From: Marinobacter algicola DG893
Lineage (GTDB): Bacteria > Pseudomonadota > Gammaproteobacteria > Pseudomonadales > Oleiphilaceae
NCBI RefSeq assembly: GCF_000170835.1
Contig: NZ_ABCP01000006.1
Span: 1-64,000, forward strand
Direction of reading: 5' to 3'
DNA: 64,000 nt
Part shown: positions 1-8,325 of the stretch, in pieces
How positions within the stretch are numbered: the first letter of the stretch is position 1
How the letters are laid out: the number at the start of each line of letters is the position of its first letter
Notes under the pieces: generated by a model
The model's input: the letters and a program-made list of their open reading frames with translations, nothing else
What the model was told of the DNA's origin: nothing
Database searches by the model: none
Made by a program: the position numbers and the translations under genes

Positions 1-14
1 CCCGCTCATGCCCC

Positions 15-1226
15 CTAACGATCAGTCCTGCCAGCCCCCCCAGGTAAAGGCACAAAAAACGCAAACACCGCTCCAAGAGCCAACGCCACCACCCCGATGC
101 CAAAGGCCGTGGTCAGGGTACCACCGGCTTCCAGCCATTGCTTGGTGAGCCAGGGGCCGGCCATCTGGGTGAAGCCGTAGACCGACACCATTGCCGCTGA
201 CAGTCGCGGCCCCTGGTGCGGATGAAGCGCCCGGCCGATGCGTTGGGTGAGCATCACCGTACCCACGAACGTGCTGCCCACCAGGGCGGCACAAACCGCC
301 AGGCCCAAGGCACCGGGCAAGATCACTGCGGCCAGTACGCCGGTAAGCTGCACTATGAAGTTCATGCGTAATGCGGGAAGATCGCCGATTTTTGCGCCAA
401 GATAGTTCCAGATCGAGGGCGACAGGATCGTCGCCAGAGCCGCCAGGAACCAGGCGCCATCCAGTAGCCAGTGGTCAGCCGGTAACTGATCCTTGGCCAG
501 CAATGGCAGGAACGTCATCGGCAGTATGTAGCCGAGACCGGCGCCGGCGTAAGAGAGAAACAAGGGCACACTTGCCCGGTCGAACAGGGGCGATTTTCCC
601 GGCAGTGTTTCGCCGTCGCTTTGCGCCCTCACCGGTACGTCCAGCCGGAGCAGCCGTGCCGTGGCCCACCAGGCCAGTGGGATGGACAGTGCGACGGCGG
701 GCCACCAGCGTTCAGTCCCTTCAAGCCAGTTGGCGCTGGAGCTGACCAGGCCGCTTGATACCAGGAGCCCCAGCCCTACACCGATGTAAAGATGCCCGCT
801 CAGGGTGGCGCGGTTGCGAAGCACCAGCCATTCCAGGATCAATGCCGGAGCCTGGACAAAGACAACCCCGTTGGCGATGCCGTTGAACAGGCGGGCGGCG
901 GACATGGCGACAAGGTGGTCAGTCTGCGTCATGGCGAGGGTGGTCAACAGGTGAACCGCAAGGGAAACCGGCAACAGCATGCGAATGTGGCTGATGGTGT
1001 GCCAGCGGATGGCCAGCAAAGCACCCAGCAAGTAGCCAAGGTAGTTCCAGGTCGCCACAGCGGCTCCCTGCCCGGCGGTGATCTGGCCATCGCCCACCAG
1101 ATACGGCAGTAGCGGCGTATAGATGAAACGGCCGAGGCCGTGAGTGACCAGCAACAGGATGGCACCTGCTACCACGACCAGATAAAGATCCCGCGGCGGT
1201 GTGCAGGAAGGATGGGAATTTGGCAT
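15..1226 (-). CDS. MFS transporter, YbfB/YjiJ-like
   Basis: A 403-residue inner-membrane protein with about twelve hydrophobic segments, starting with one at residues ~15-35 that runs into HGLGRFIYTPLLPYL. That early motif and the overall length resemble the YbfB/YjiJ branch of the major facilitator superfamily; the substrate cannot be told. The ATG at 1226 is directly preceded by a GTG in frame (1229), so either may be used. The stop is 14 bases inside the window edge, so the gene is complete. It lies downstream of the cytochrome oxidase assembly genes on the same strand but is separated by 84 bases, and I see no functional link. Family assignment is by resemblance only. Confidence 0.75.
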   Translation of the reverse strand: MPNSHPSCTPPRDLYLVVVAGAILLLVTHGLGRFIYTPLLPYLVGDGQITAGQGAAVATWNYLGYLLGALLAIRWHTISHIRMLLPVSLAVHLLTTLAMTQTDHLVAMSAARLFNGIANGVVFVQAPALILEWLVLRNRATLSGHLYIGVGLGLLVSSGLVSSSANWLEGTERWWPAVALSIPLAWWATARLLRLDVPVRAQSDGETLPGKSPLFDRASVPLFLSYAGAGLGYILPMTFLPLLAKDQLPADHWLLDGAWFLAALATILSPSIWNYLGAKIGDLPALRMNFIVQLTGVLAAVILPGALGLAVCAALVGSTFVGTVMLTQRIGRALHPHQGPRLSAAMVSVYGFTQMAGPWLTKQWLEAGGTLTTAFGIGVVALALGAVFAFFVPLPGGAGRTDR

Positions 1227-1310
1227 CACAGAACCCCAGGGGAAAGCCGGTAGGCCGTCTAAGTTAGTGCGGGCAAGGAGGTCAGCCGACGCAAGGCGAG
1301 GAGTACAAGG

Positions 1311-1979
1311 TCATGACTGGGACGCCCGCGGATGGTTCTCCCGGGCCCACTCGTAGATCTCACGATAGGCCTCAGCCAGGTCTTCCGGATTGTGGGGTGG
1401 CTGAAGCACGGCGATCATTTCGCCATCTGGATTGATCAGCGTGAAATGCCCGCTGTGTTCCACCAGCCGTTCACCATCCACCTGACGATGGGAGAAAACC
1501 GCGTTCATGCTTCTGGCAAGCGCTCTCAGTGTCTCAATGTCCCCAGTCAGGCCGTGAAAGTCGTCGCCGAAAAAGCCCACATAGTCTTTCAGTCTCTGGG
1601 GCGTATCGTGTTCCGGGTCGGCAGAAATTAGCAGGAACTCAGGCTGCGGTAGCTCCTCCGGCAGTATTTTGTCGGTTTTGCGCAGGGTTGCCATGGCAGC
1701 CGGGCAGATGTCGGGGCAATTGGTATAGCCAACGAAGGCAAACGTCCATTTGCCCTGCAGGCTGTTCCGGGTGACCGTTTCGCCCTGTTCGTTAAGTAGC
1801 TCAAACTCCGCAAGTTTACGACTGTTTTCGTACACGTAGGCATTGATACTGCTGAGTTCCGGTGGGGGTGAAGGCTGGTCATTTCCAACCAGCAACACCT
1901 GCCGTCCAACCACCAGCCCGAAGATCAGCACGACAACCAATAGCAGCAGGATCAGCGTCAGGCGAATCGAACGGTCCAT
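1311..1979 (-). CDS. SCO1/SenC copper chaperone
   Basis: A 222-residue membrane-anchored thioredoxin-fold protein that in known family members delivers copper to the CuA site of cytochrome c oxidase subunit II. A single hydrophobic anchor covers residues ~8-24. The copper-binding CPDIC motif is at C88 and C92, and a candidate third ligand is H175 in VEHSGHF, so the metal site looks intact. It is the last gene of the leftward oxidase block, 22 bases after heme O synthase, which fits late assembly of subunit II. Length and order match the SenC gene that ends the equivalent Pseudomonas cluster. Confidence 0.92.
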   Translation of the reverse strand: MDRSIRLTLILLLLVVVLIFGLVVGRQVLLVGNDQPSPPPELSSINAYVYENSRKLAEFELLNEQGETVTRNSLQGKWTFAFVGYTNCPDICPAAMATLRKTDKILPEELPQPEFLLISADPEHDTPQRLKDYVGFFGDDFHGLTGDIETLRALARSMNAVFSHRQVDGERLVEHSGHFTLINPDGEMIAVLQPPHNPEDLAEAYREIYEWARENHPRASQS

Positions 1980-2001
1980 GAAATCTCCGGTAAATCAGCA
2001 T

Positions 2002-2925
2002 TCAGAAAAACACAAAGTGGTCGACCAGCAGCACCACGAACAGGGCCATCAGATAAGTGATGGAATACTTAAAGGTATTGAGCGCCACACGGCGGTCATC
2101 CCCCCTGAGCAAACGTACCGCATATTGCAGGAAACGCAGGCCGAGGGCCAGTGCCCCTGCCAGATAGATAATGCCGGACATGCCGGTGACGAACGGCAGC
2201 AAACTGACGGCGAGCAGCATTAAGGTGTAGAGCAGTATGTGCAACTCGGTGTACTTGTTGCCATGGGTGACGGGCAGCATGGGAATACCGGCCTTGGCGT
2301 ATTCTTCCTTGCGATGGATGGCCAGTGCCCAGAAGTGCGGCGGCGTCCAGGCGAAGATGATCAACACCAGCAGCAAGGCGTGGCCTTCCACCTGACCGGT
2401 CACTGCGGTCCAACCAAGCAAGGGCGGCATAGCACCGGCCAGGCCACCGATAACAATGTTCTGCGGGGTCATACGCTTGAGAAACAGAGTGTAGACGCCC
2501 GCGTATCCGACCAGAGAAGCCAGGGTCAGCCAGGCTGTCAGCGTATTTACCTGCCATACCAGAATGACCATACCGGCAACTGCCAGCACTGTTGCAAACA
2601 GCAGCGCGTCCAGCGGCGAGATTTTTCCGGTGGCAACGGGTCGTTTGCGGGTACGGGCCATAACGGTGTCGATTTTCTGATCCACCACGTGATTGACCAC
2701 GGCCGCAGCGCCCGCCAGCAGGGCGATGCCCAGGTTACCGTAGAGCATAACCTCCCAACCCGGCACTCCCGGCGTGGCCAGCAGCATACCAATGACTGAG
2801 GTGAGGATCATCATCGCCACCACAGTGGGCTTGGTCAGCTCCAGAAAGTCCCGCCAGGAAATGTCCGCTGCAGCGGACTCGTTGGTTGTTCCCTGCGCCG
2901 GCAATGCCTTTACGTGCTCGCTCAT
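2002..2925 (-). CDS. cyoE: Protoheme IX farnesyltransferase (heme O synthase)
   Basis: A UbiA-superfamily prenyltransferase that converts heme B to heme O by adding a farnesyl group. The 307-residue protein has a soluble N-terminal ~25 residues and then repeated membrane helices. The first aspartate-rich prenyl-diphosphate site is visible as N78-x3-D82-x3-D86 in VNHVVDQKIDTVMARTRKRP, and a second polar loop (VIGGLAGAMPPLLGW) is in the expected place. It overlaps the upstream heme A synthase gene by 4 bases, so the two are almost certainly co-translated and act in sequence. It could equally be named ctaB. Confidence 0.95.
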   Translation of the reverse strand: MSEHVKALPAQGTTNESAAADISWRDFLELTKPTVVAMMILTSVIGMLLATPGVPGWEVMLYGNLGIALLAGAAAVVNHVVDQKIDTVMARTRKRPVATGKISPLDALLFATVLAVAGMVILVWQVNTLTAWLTLASLVGYAGVYTLFLKRMTPQNIVIGGLAGAMPPLLGWTAVTGQVEGHALLLVLIIFAWTPPHFWALAIHRKEEYAKAGIPMLPVTHGNKYTELHILLYTLMLLAVSLLPFVTGMSGIIYLAGALALGLRFLQYAVRLLRGDDRRVALNTFKYSITYLMALFVVLLVDHFVFF

Positions 2926-4028
2926 GCCGTCACCTCTCGCTCGATTGTTGTTGTAGGTTGTATTGTCGCTGCCTCTGGCAGGGCCTGTTGGTGAAATCGC
3001 CAGAGCAGATTGATCACTGTCAGCAAAAGCCCTGCGCCCATCGCGTTATGTGCCACCGCCACCGACAGAGGTATGTTAAACGCGATGTTGGCCAGGCCCA
3101 GCGCGATCTGAGCAACCAGGGCGATGGCGACCAGCTGCACATGCCACGCCAATGGTGTTCGCTTTGTCCTGCGCCACAGTAATGCCAGAAAAACCGTGAA
3201 GTACGCAAGCACTATCATCGCTCCCAGCCGGTGACTGACATGGATGGCGACACGACCGTCCGCCGTTAGCTGCCCACCCAGGTAATTCGGCCCCACATGC
3301 TGAGTCACATCGAACCCATGCTGAAAGTCCATGTCCGCCGGCCACCATTCACCCTGGCAGGTGGGCAGGTCGGTACAGGCCACAGCGGCGTAATTGGCCG
3401 CCGTCCAGGCCCCCAGGGCAATCTGCATGACAACCAGCGCCAGACCACCGTATAGCCATGGCCGGAAACGGCGCAACCCGGTGGGCCGGTCCGCACCGGA
3501 TACGGCTCCGCCAGATCGTCGTATATCGCGCAGCCGAAGCGTGAGCAGCGTCAGCAGGCTCAAGGTGGTAAACCCTCCTAACAGGTGCAGGGCAACCACC
3601 TGCGGCCAAAGCTTGAGGGTCACGGTCCACATGCCAAAGGCGCCCTGGAGCAGAATGAAGGCGGCGATAAACAGTGGCAGCCGAAGCGGTACGCCCTCAC
3701 GACGATGCCGGAACGCGTAGACCGCGAGGCCAAACACCACCAGCCCCAGCGTGCCGGCAGCGTAACGGTGGATCATCTCAGGCCAGCCTTTCTCCACGTC
3801 GACCGGCGTGTCGGGGAAGCGCGCGTTGGCGATGGCCATCCGCGACTCATCATGGGGCACCGTCAGAAACCCGTAACAACCGGGCCAGTCCGGACAGCCG
3901 AGGCCCGCGTCCACCAATCGGGTCCAGGCCCCAAGCATGATGACGACCACCGCCAGCAGGGTCGCCAGTAGCGACCAGCGCGCCATGAGGTGGGCCGAGT
4001 GGGAAAGACGGGGTTGGGTGGTGTTCAA
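2922..4028 (-). CDS. ctaA: Heme A synthase (COX15/CtaA family)
   Basis: A 368-residue inner-membrane protein that oxidises the C8 methyl of heme O to the formyl group of heme A for aa3-type oxidases. About eight hydrophobic helices are visible. The start of the fold is typical: a first helix followed by GAWTRLVDAGLGCPDWPGC, and conserved histidines occur in MIHRYAAG, VALHLLGG, HVSHRLGA and VAHNAMGA as potential heme ligands. It overlaps cyoE by 4 bases and follows the CxxxC protein by 24 bases. Its presence shows that the oxidase encoded upstream is heme A-containing. Confidence 0.94.
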   Translation of the reverse strand: MNTTQPRLSHSAHLMARWSLLATLLAVVVIMLGAWTRLVDAGLGCPDWPGCYGFLTVPHDESRMAIANARFPDTPVDVEKGWPEMIHRYAAGTLGLVVFGLAVYAFRHRREGVPLRLPLFIAAFILLQGAFGMWTVTLKLWPQVVALHLLGGFTTLSLLTLLTLRLRDIRRSGGAVSGADRPTGLRRFRPWLYGGLALVVMQIALGAWTAANYAAVACTDLPTCQGEWWPADMDFQHGFDVTQHVGPNYLGGQLTADGRVAIHVSHRLGAMIVLAYFTVFLALLWRRTKRTPLAWHVQLVAIALVAQIALGLANIAFNIPLSVAVAHNAMGAGLLLTVINLLWRFHQQALPEAATIQPTTTIEREVTA

Positions 4029-4052
4029 CGGGGCATCTCCGGTTACTGATGG

Positions 4053-4697
4053 TCAGCCGATCTGTGACAGCTTCAACAGGTGTTTCAGATCCTTCAACAT
4101 ATCCTTTCCCGTGTGTTCGGTGCCGTAGTGCATGATCACGTTACCGAAGGGGTCCACCAGCAGAATCCGTGGCTGGTGTTCCGGATTGATGCCGGGCGGC
4201 CATTTCGGAGCGCGGCCCTCCAGGATACTCAGCCGTTCCATGGAGCTGTATTCGTCGCTCCAGCGGGCCGAAAGGTCATCAGGAACACTACCGAGCCAGG
4301 CCGAACGATTTACCCGGTTAGCATTCTTGCCCAGGGCAATATTGACCTGGCGCGCCAGATACAGAAGATCTTCACACTCCGAGGCACATTGCTCCGAAAC
4401 CACCACCATCATCCATTCGGCGTCGGGTTTGTCGGGGCCAAAGCGGTCGACAAGCGGGTTGCCGCTGGCTCCCTGAAGCTGTATTTCGGCCAGAGGCGCC
4501 GGCGGCTGGATCAGCTCGCCATGATTGCTATTGCCGGCAGGATTCAGCCAACCGGTGTAGTACATGATGGTGGCGAAAATCATCGGGCCGAAACCGATAG
4601 CAAACAGCAAAAGGGCGGTTCGCCTGCCGCGACGTACCTGCTCGGGGGAGACGTTGTCGTCCTGATCTTTCTGGTCCATGCGCTCAGCCGTTGTCAT
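4053..4697 (-). CDS. Membrane-anchored CxxxC protein of the oxidase cluster
   Basis: A 214-residue protein with an acidic cytoplasmic N-terminus, one membrane helix at ~28-48 and a periplasmic domain. The domain contains QCASEC (C104, C108), the same spacing as the copper-binding CxxxC of SCO proteins, at the expected place after the first beta-strand (MMVVVS). It ends with LLVDPFGNVIMHYG, like the C-terminal half of a thioredoxin or SCO fold. The overlap with SURF1 (14 bases) and closeness to ctaA place it in oxidase assembly. A homologue of unknown function occupies this position in Pseudomonas. A copper or thiol role is inferred from the motif only. Confidence 0.75.
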   Translation of the reverse strand: MTTAERMDQKDQDDNVSPEQVRRGRRTALLLFAIGFGPMIFATIMYYTGWLNPAGNSNHGELIQPPAPLAEIQLQGASGNPLVDRFGPDKPDAEWMMVVVSEQCASECEDLLYLARQVNIALGKNANRVNRSAWLGSVPDDLSARWSDEYSSMERLSILEGRAPKWPPGINPEHQPRILLVDPFGNVIMHYGTEHTGKDMLKDLKHLLKLSQIG

Positions 4698-5424
4698 TGT
4701 GATTACGGACTCCTGTTTTGCGATAGCTCGCTACGACCGTCAATATAACCAGCGCGATGGCCAGTGAAAACCATTGCACCGCATATCCATAATGAGTTTG
4801 TGGTCCCATCCGGTCCGGAGCCCAGTCGGCGCGGTAGGCGCCCGGTTGTTCCGGCCCGGACAGCCTGAGCACCAGGCTGGCAACATCATCCTCAATTTCC
4901 TGAGCCTGCCCGTGGGACAGGGACTGCGTTCGCTTCGGCCAGCCGGCCTTATCGGATGGCACGGACTTGAGCACCGGGGGCTCCGGAAACTCACTCAACC
5001 GCCCCTTGACACTAAGCTCCCCGGACGGTTGGCTGACATCGGGCAGCTGATCACGTCGCCGCGGGGCTTGCACCCAACCGCGATTCACAACCACGGCGCG
5101 ACCCTGAACCGGGTGAAAAAGGGTCAGTACCTCATAGCCCGGCGCGCCATCGCGTGTGCGGTTATCGAGAAGCCAGGATACCTCGCTGTAACGGCCTGAC
5201 AATGTCACCGGTTGCCCAGCTTCGAGGCCCGCCGCCAGATGTTGCGGCCAGTTCAGATTTCCGGCCTGTTGCTGCCACTGTTCAAGCTGGGCCTGCTTCT
5301 CTCCAGCCCGCTCCAGCTGCCAGATACCCAGGCCCACCAGTACCGGCAGAAAGAAGCCGGCGAATACCAACAGGCGCCAATCAAAGTGCCATTGGCGGCG
5401 AGAACGATCGGTCGGATCAGACAT
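4684..5424 (-). CDS. SURF1 family oxidase assembly protein
   Basis: A 246-residue protein with two membrane helices (about 15-35 and 212-234) flanking a periplasmic domain, the classic SURF1 layout. Family hallmarks visible are GIWQLERAGEKQ just after helix 1, VVVNRGWV in the middle and the HYGYAVQWFSLAIAL helix at the end. SURF1 proteins help insert heme A into subunit I. The 3' end overlaps the CxxxC protein gene by 14 bases. The start is divergent from the small membrane protein at 5475, leaving a 50-base shared promoter space. Confidence 0.92.
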   Translation of the reverse strand: MSDPTDRSRRQWHFDWRLLVFAGFFLPVLVGLGIWQLERAGEKQAQLEQWQQQAGNLNWPQHLAAGLEAGQPVTLSGRYSEVSWLLDNRTRDGAPGYEVLTLFHPVQGRAVVVNRGWVQAPRRRDQLPDVSQPSGELSVKGRLSEFPEPPVLKSVPSDKAGWPKRTQSLSHGQAQEIEDDVASLVLRLSGPEQPGAYRADWAPDRMGPQTHYGYAVQWFSLAIALVILTVVASYRKTGVRNHNDNG

Positions 5425-5474
5425 GCTCTGCTATAGTGGGCTCTGGATCTACATTCCCGTTTACAGGATTTCCC

Positions 5475-5678
5475 ATGCTGAAGATTCTCATTGTCGTACT
5501 CATGCTGGCCGTTCTGGTGAGCCTGTTCAGCGGTCTGTTCTTCCTGATCCGGGATGGCGGGAAAACGAACCGTGTCCTGAATTCCCTGGCGTTGCGGGTC
5601 GCCCTCAGCGTACTGCTGCTGGCCGTCATTCTGATTTCGGTATGGCAAGGGGGCCTGACCCTGAATCCGACCCCCTAA
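5475..5678 (+). CDS. Small twin-transmembrane protein (DUF2909-like)
   Basis: A 67-residue protein made almost entirely of two membrane helices (about 3-24 and 43-60) joined by a short basic loop, RDGGKTNRVL. It matches the small twin-transmembrane proteins found between the oxidase structural genes and SURF1 in Pseudomonas-type clusters. It is the only rightward gene in the block: divergent from SURF1 and convergent with ctaE, 9 bases from its stop. The longer in-frame opening from 5154 is antisense to SURF1 and is rejected as a start. Its role in the oxidase is not known. Confidence 0.8.
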   Translation: MLKILIVVLMLAVLVSLFSGLFFLIRDGGKTNRVLNSLALRVALSVLLLAVILISVWQGGLTLNPTP

Positions 5679-5687
5679 TGCGCGTCG

Positions 5688-6575
5688 TCAGAGCACGTAA
5701 ACGAAGACGAACAGCCCAAGCCAGACCACATCCACGAAGTGCCAATACCAGGCTGATGCTTCAAATCCGAAGTGATAATCGCCGGTGAAATGACCCTTGT
5801 GTATGCGGATCAACATGATCGTGAGCATCAGCGTACCCAGTATCACGTGAGCGCCGTGAAAGCCGGTCAGCATGAAGAAGGTGCTGCCATAAATACCCGA
5901 CTGCAGGGTAAGGTTCAGATCCTGATAGGCGTGAGCGTATTCATAACCCTGAACACACACAAAGACCAGCGCCAGCGCAATAGTGGCACCCAGCCAGAGC
6001 TTGACCTTTTTGCGGTTGTCCTCCTTGAGGGCATGGTGGGCCACCGTGACCGTGAAGGACGACGTTACCAGCAGGATGGTGTTAATCAGTGGCAAACCCC
6101 AGGGGCCGATAATGCCTTCCGGTGCCGGGTAGGCGTCGGGATCGGGATTGTTGATCAGCGGCCATGTCGCCTGGAAACCTTCCCAGAGAATGTTGGAGCT
6201 GCCGCGGTCGCCTTCGCCGCCAAGCCAGGGCACCGCGAACATCCGGGTGTAGAACAGGGCACCGAAGAATGCCGCGAAGAACATAACCTCGGAAAAAATG
6301 AACCAGCTCATACCCCAGCGGAAGGACCGATCCATCTGAGGGCTGTACAGGCCTGACCGGCTTTCCTTGATGACCGTGCCGAACCATCCGAACAGCATGT
6401 AGGCCATGATCAGGGAACCGATCAAGAACATCACCCAGGAGCCGGTGGTGCTCTCACCCTGCTGGCCGTTCACCATAATGGCCGCCGCGCCGTAGAGGGT
6501 AACCCCCAGCCCGACGGTGGCCACAATCGGCCACTTGCTCTGTTCCGGAACGTAGTACGTCTGGTTTTCCGCCAT
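5688..6575 (-). CDS. ctaE: Cytochrome c oxidase subunit III
   Basis: A 295-residue integral membrane protein with seven predicted helices, the structural third subunit of the aa3 oxidase. Recognisable features are YYVPEQSKWPIV at the N-terminus, RWGMSWFIFSEVMFFAAFFGALFY in two parts, TILLVTSSFTVTVAHHAL, and the C-terminal FEASAWYWHFVDVVWLGLF. It lies only 61 bases downstream of ctaD. In related clusters a Cox11/CtaG gene separates the two, and here no reading frame of that size exists between them. Confidence 0.96.
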   Translation of the reverse strand: MAENQTYYVPEQSKWPIVATVGLGVTLYGAAAIMVNGQQGESTTGSWVMFLIGSLIMAYMLFGWFGTVIKESRSGLYSPQMDRSFRWGMSWFIFSEVMFFAAFFGALFYTRMFAVPWLGGEGDRGSSNILWEGFQATWPLINNPDPDAYPAPEGIIGPWGLPLINTILLVTSSFTVTVAHHALKEDNRKKVKLWLGATIALALVFVCVQGYEYAHAYQDLNLTLQSGIYGSTFFMLTGFHGAHVILGTLMLTIMLIRIHKGHFTGDYHFGFEASAWYWHFVDVVWLGLFVFVYVL

Positions 6576-6636
6576 GACAATCTCCGATGGCTTATCCGTT
6601 ATCGTTTGTTGTTGTGGGCGCCAGTCAGCCTTTGTT

Positions 6637-8223
6637 TCACTTCACTTCCGGCGGCGTGGCAAAGGTGTGGTAGGGCGCCGGAGAAGGCACCGTCCATTCA
6701 AGGCCTTCGGCACCATCCCACGGCTGGGCAGAGGCCTTTTCACCGCCTTTCACACACTTGACCACAATCACCAGAAACAGGATCTGACTGGCACCAAACA
6801 TGAATGCGCCAATGCTGGACACCATGTTGAAGTCGGCAAACTGCAGCGCGTAATCCGGAATACGCCGCGGCATACCCGCCAAACCGAGGAAGTGCATCGG
6901 GAAGAAGGCCAGATTCATACCGATGAACGACAGCCAGAAATGCGTCTTACCCAATGTTTCGTCGTACATATGGCCGGTCCACTTGGGCAGCCAGAAATAC
7001 GCCGAGGCAAAGATGCCGAAGATGGCACCCGGTACCAGCACGTAGTGGAAGTGTGCAACCACGAAGTAGGTGTCGTGATACTGGAAGTCCGCCGGTGCAA
7101 TGGCCAGCATCAGGCCGGAGAAACCGCCAATAGTGAACAGAATGACGAAGGCCACCGCAAACAGCATTGGCGCCTCGAAGGTCAGAGACCCCCGGAACAT
7201 GGTCGCCACCCAGTTGAACACCTTCACGCCGGTGGGCACGGCAATCAGCATGGTGGCGTACATGAAGAACAACTGCCCGGCGATGGGAATGCCGACGGTG
7301 AACATGTGGTGAGCCCAGACCACGAATGACAGCAGGGCGATGGCACCCACCGCATACACCATGGAGGCGTAGCCAAACAGCGGTTTGCGGGAGAACGCCG
7401 GAATAATGTGGGACACCGCGCCGAACGCAGGCAGGATCATGATGTAGACCTCGGGGTGTCCAAAGAACCAGAACACATGCTGGAACAGCACCGGATCACC
7501 GCCACCGGAGGCATCAAAGAAACTGGTGCCGAAGTTGATGTCCATCAACATCATGGTGACCACACCCGCCAGCACCGGCATAACCGCAATCAACAGGAAT
7601 GCGGTGATCAGCCAGGTCCAGACGAACAGGGGCATTTTCATCAGCGTCATGCCCGGCGCCCGCATGTTCAGGATGGTGGCGATCACGTTAATCGCGCCCA
7701 TGATCGACGACACACCCATGATGTGAACGGCGAAGATAAAGAACGTGGTGCTCGGTGGGCCATAGGTCGTGGATAATGGCGCGTAGAAGGTCCAGCCAAA
7801 GTTGGGTGCGCCCCCTTCCATAAACAGCGTGGACACCAGAATCAGGAAGGCGCAGGGCAGGAGCCAGAAGCTCCAGTTGTTCATTCGCGGCAGCGCCATG
7901 TCCGGGGCGCCCACCATTAGAGGAATCATCCAGTTGGCCAGGCCAACAAAGGCCGGCATCACCGCGCCAAACACCATGATAAGACCGTGCATGGTGGTCA
8001 TTTGGTTGAAAAATTCCGGCTCAACAATCTGAAGACCCGGCTGGAACAGTTCCGCCCGGATCACCATGGCCATGGTTCCGCCGAGCAGGAACATCGTGAA
8101 ACTGAATATCAGGTACATGGTCCCGATATCTTTGTGGTTGGTCGTCAGCAGCCACCGAGAAAAGCCCTTTGCGGGGCCGTGGTGATGATCGTCCTGGGCG
8201 TGGGTATCTGCAACCGCACTCAT
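6637..8223 (-). CDS. ctaD: Cytochrome c oxidase subunit I
   Basis: A 528-residue, 12-helix catalytic subunit that holds heme a and the heme a3-CuB centre. Key segments are MHGLIMVFGAVMPAF (heme a ligand His), WFFGHPEVYIMILPAFG (CuB His and the His-Tyr region), WAHHMFTVG (paired CuB His), and DTYFVVAHFHYVLVPG (heme a3 and heme a ligands), so the metal sites are all present. Length is normal for the family. It is transcribed after ctaC with a 102-base gap and before ctaE with a 61-base gap. Confidence 0.97.
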   Translation of the reverse strand: MSAVADTHAQDDHHHGPAKGFSRWLLTTNHKDIGTMYLIFSFTMFLLGGTMAMVIRAELFQPGLQIVEPEFFNQMTTMHGLIMVFGAVMPAFVGLANWMIPLMVGAPDMALPRMNNWSFWLLPCAFLILVSTLFMEGGAPNFGWTFYAPLSTTYGPPSTTFFIFAVHIMGVSSIMGAINVIATILNMRAPGMTLMKMPLFVWTWLITAFLLIAVMPVLAGVVTMMLMDINFGTSFFDASGGGDPVLFQHVFWFFGHPEVYIMILPAFGAVSHIIPAFSRKPLFGYASMVYAVGAIALLSFVVWAHHMFTVGIPIAGQLFFMYATMLIAVPTGVKVFNWVATMFRGSLTFEAPMLFAVAFVILFTIGGFSGLMLAIAPADFQYHDTYFVVAHFHYVLVPGAIFGIFASAYFWLPKWTGHMYDETLGKTHFWLSFIGMNLAFFPMHFLGLAGMPRRIPDYALQFADFNMVSSIGAFMFGASQILFLVIVVKCVKGGEKASAQPWDGAEGLEWTVPSPAPYHTFATPPEVK

Positions 8224-8325
8224 GAAAAACCCCCGTTACCGCCGTATATTCAGGCTGGTGATGTCATTGATCTGGCGTCATTGGATAGGGTGGACTGAAG
8301 CCTTCGCTGCAGCCCACCCGGTTCA

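Noticed and set aside
5154..5474. Longer start for the small twin-transmembrane protein
   Set aside because: The upstream part lies antisense in SURF1 and is not membrane-like; ATG 5475 begins the first helix.
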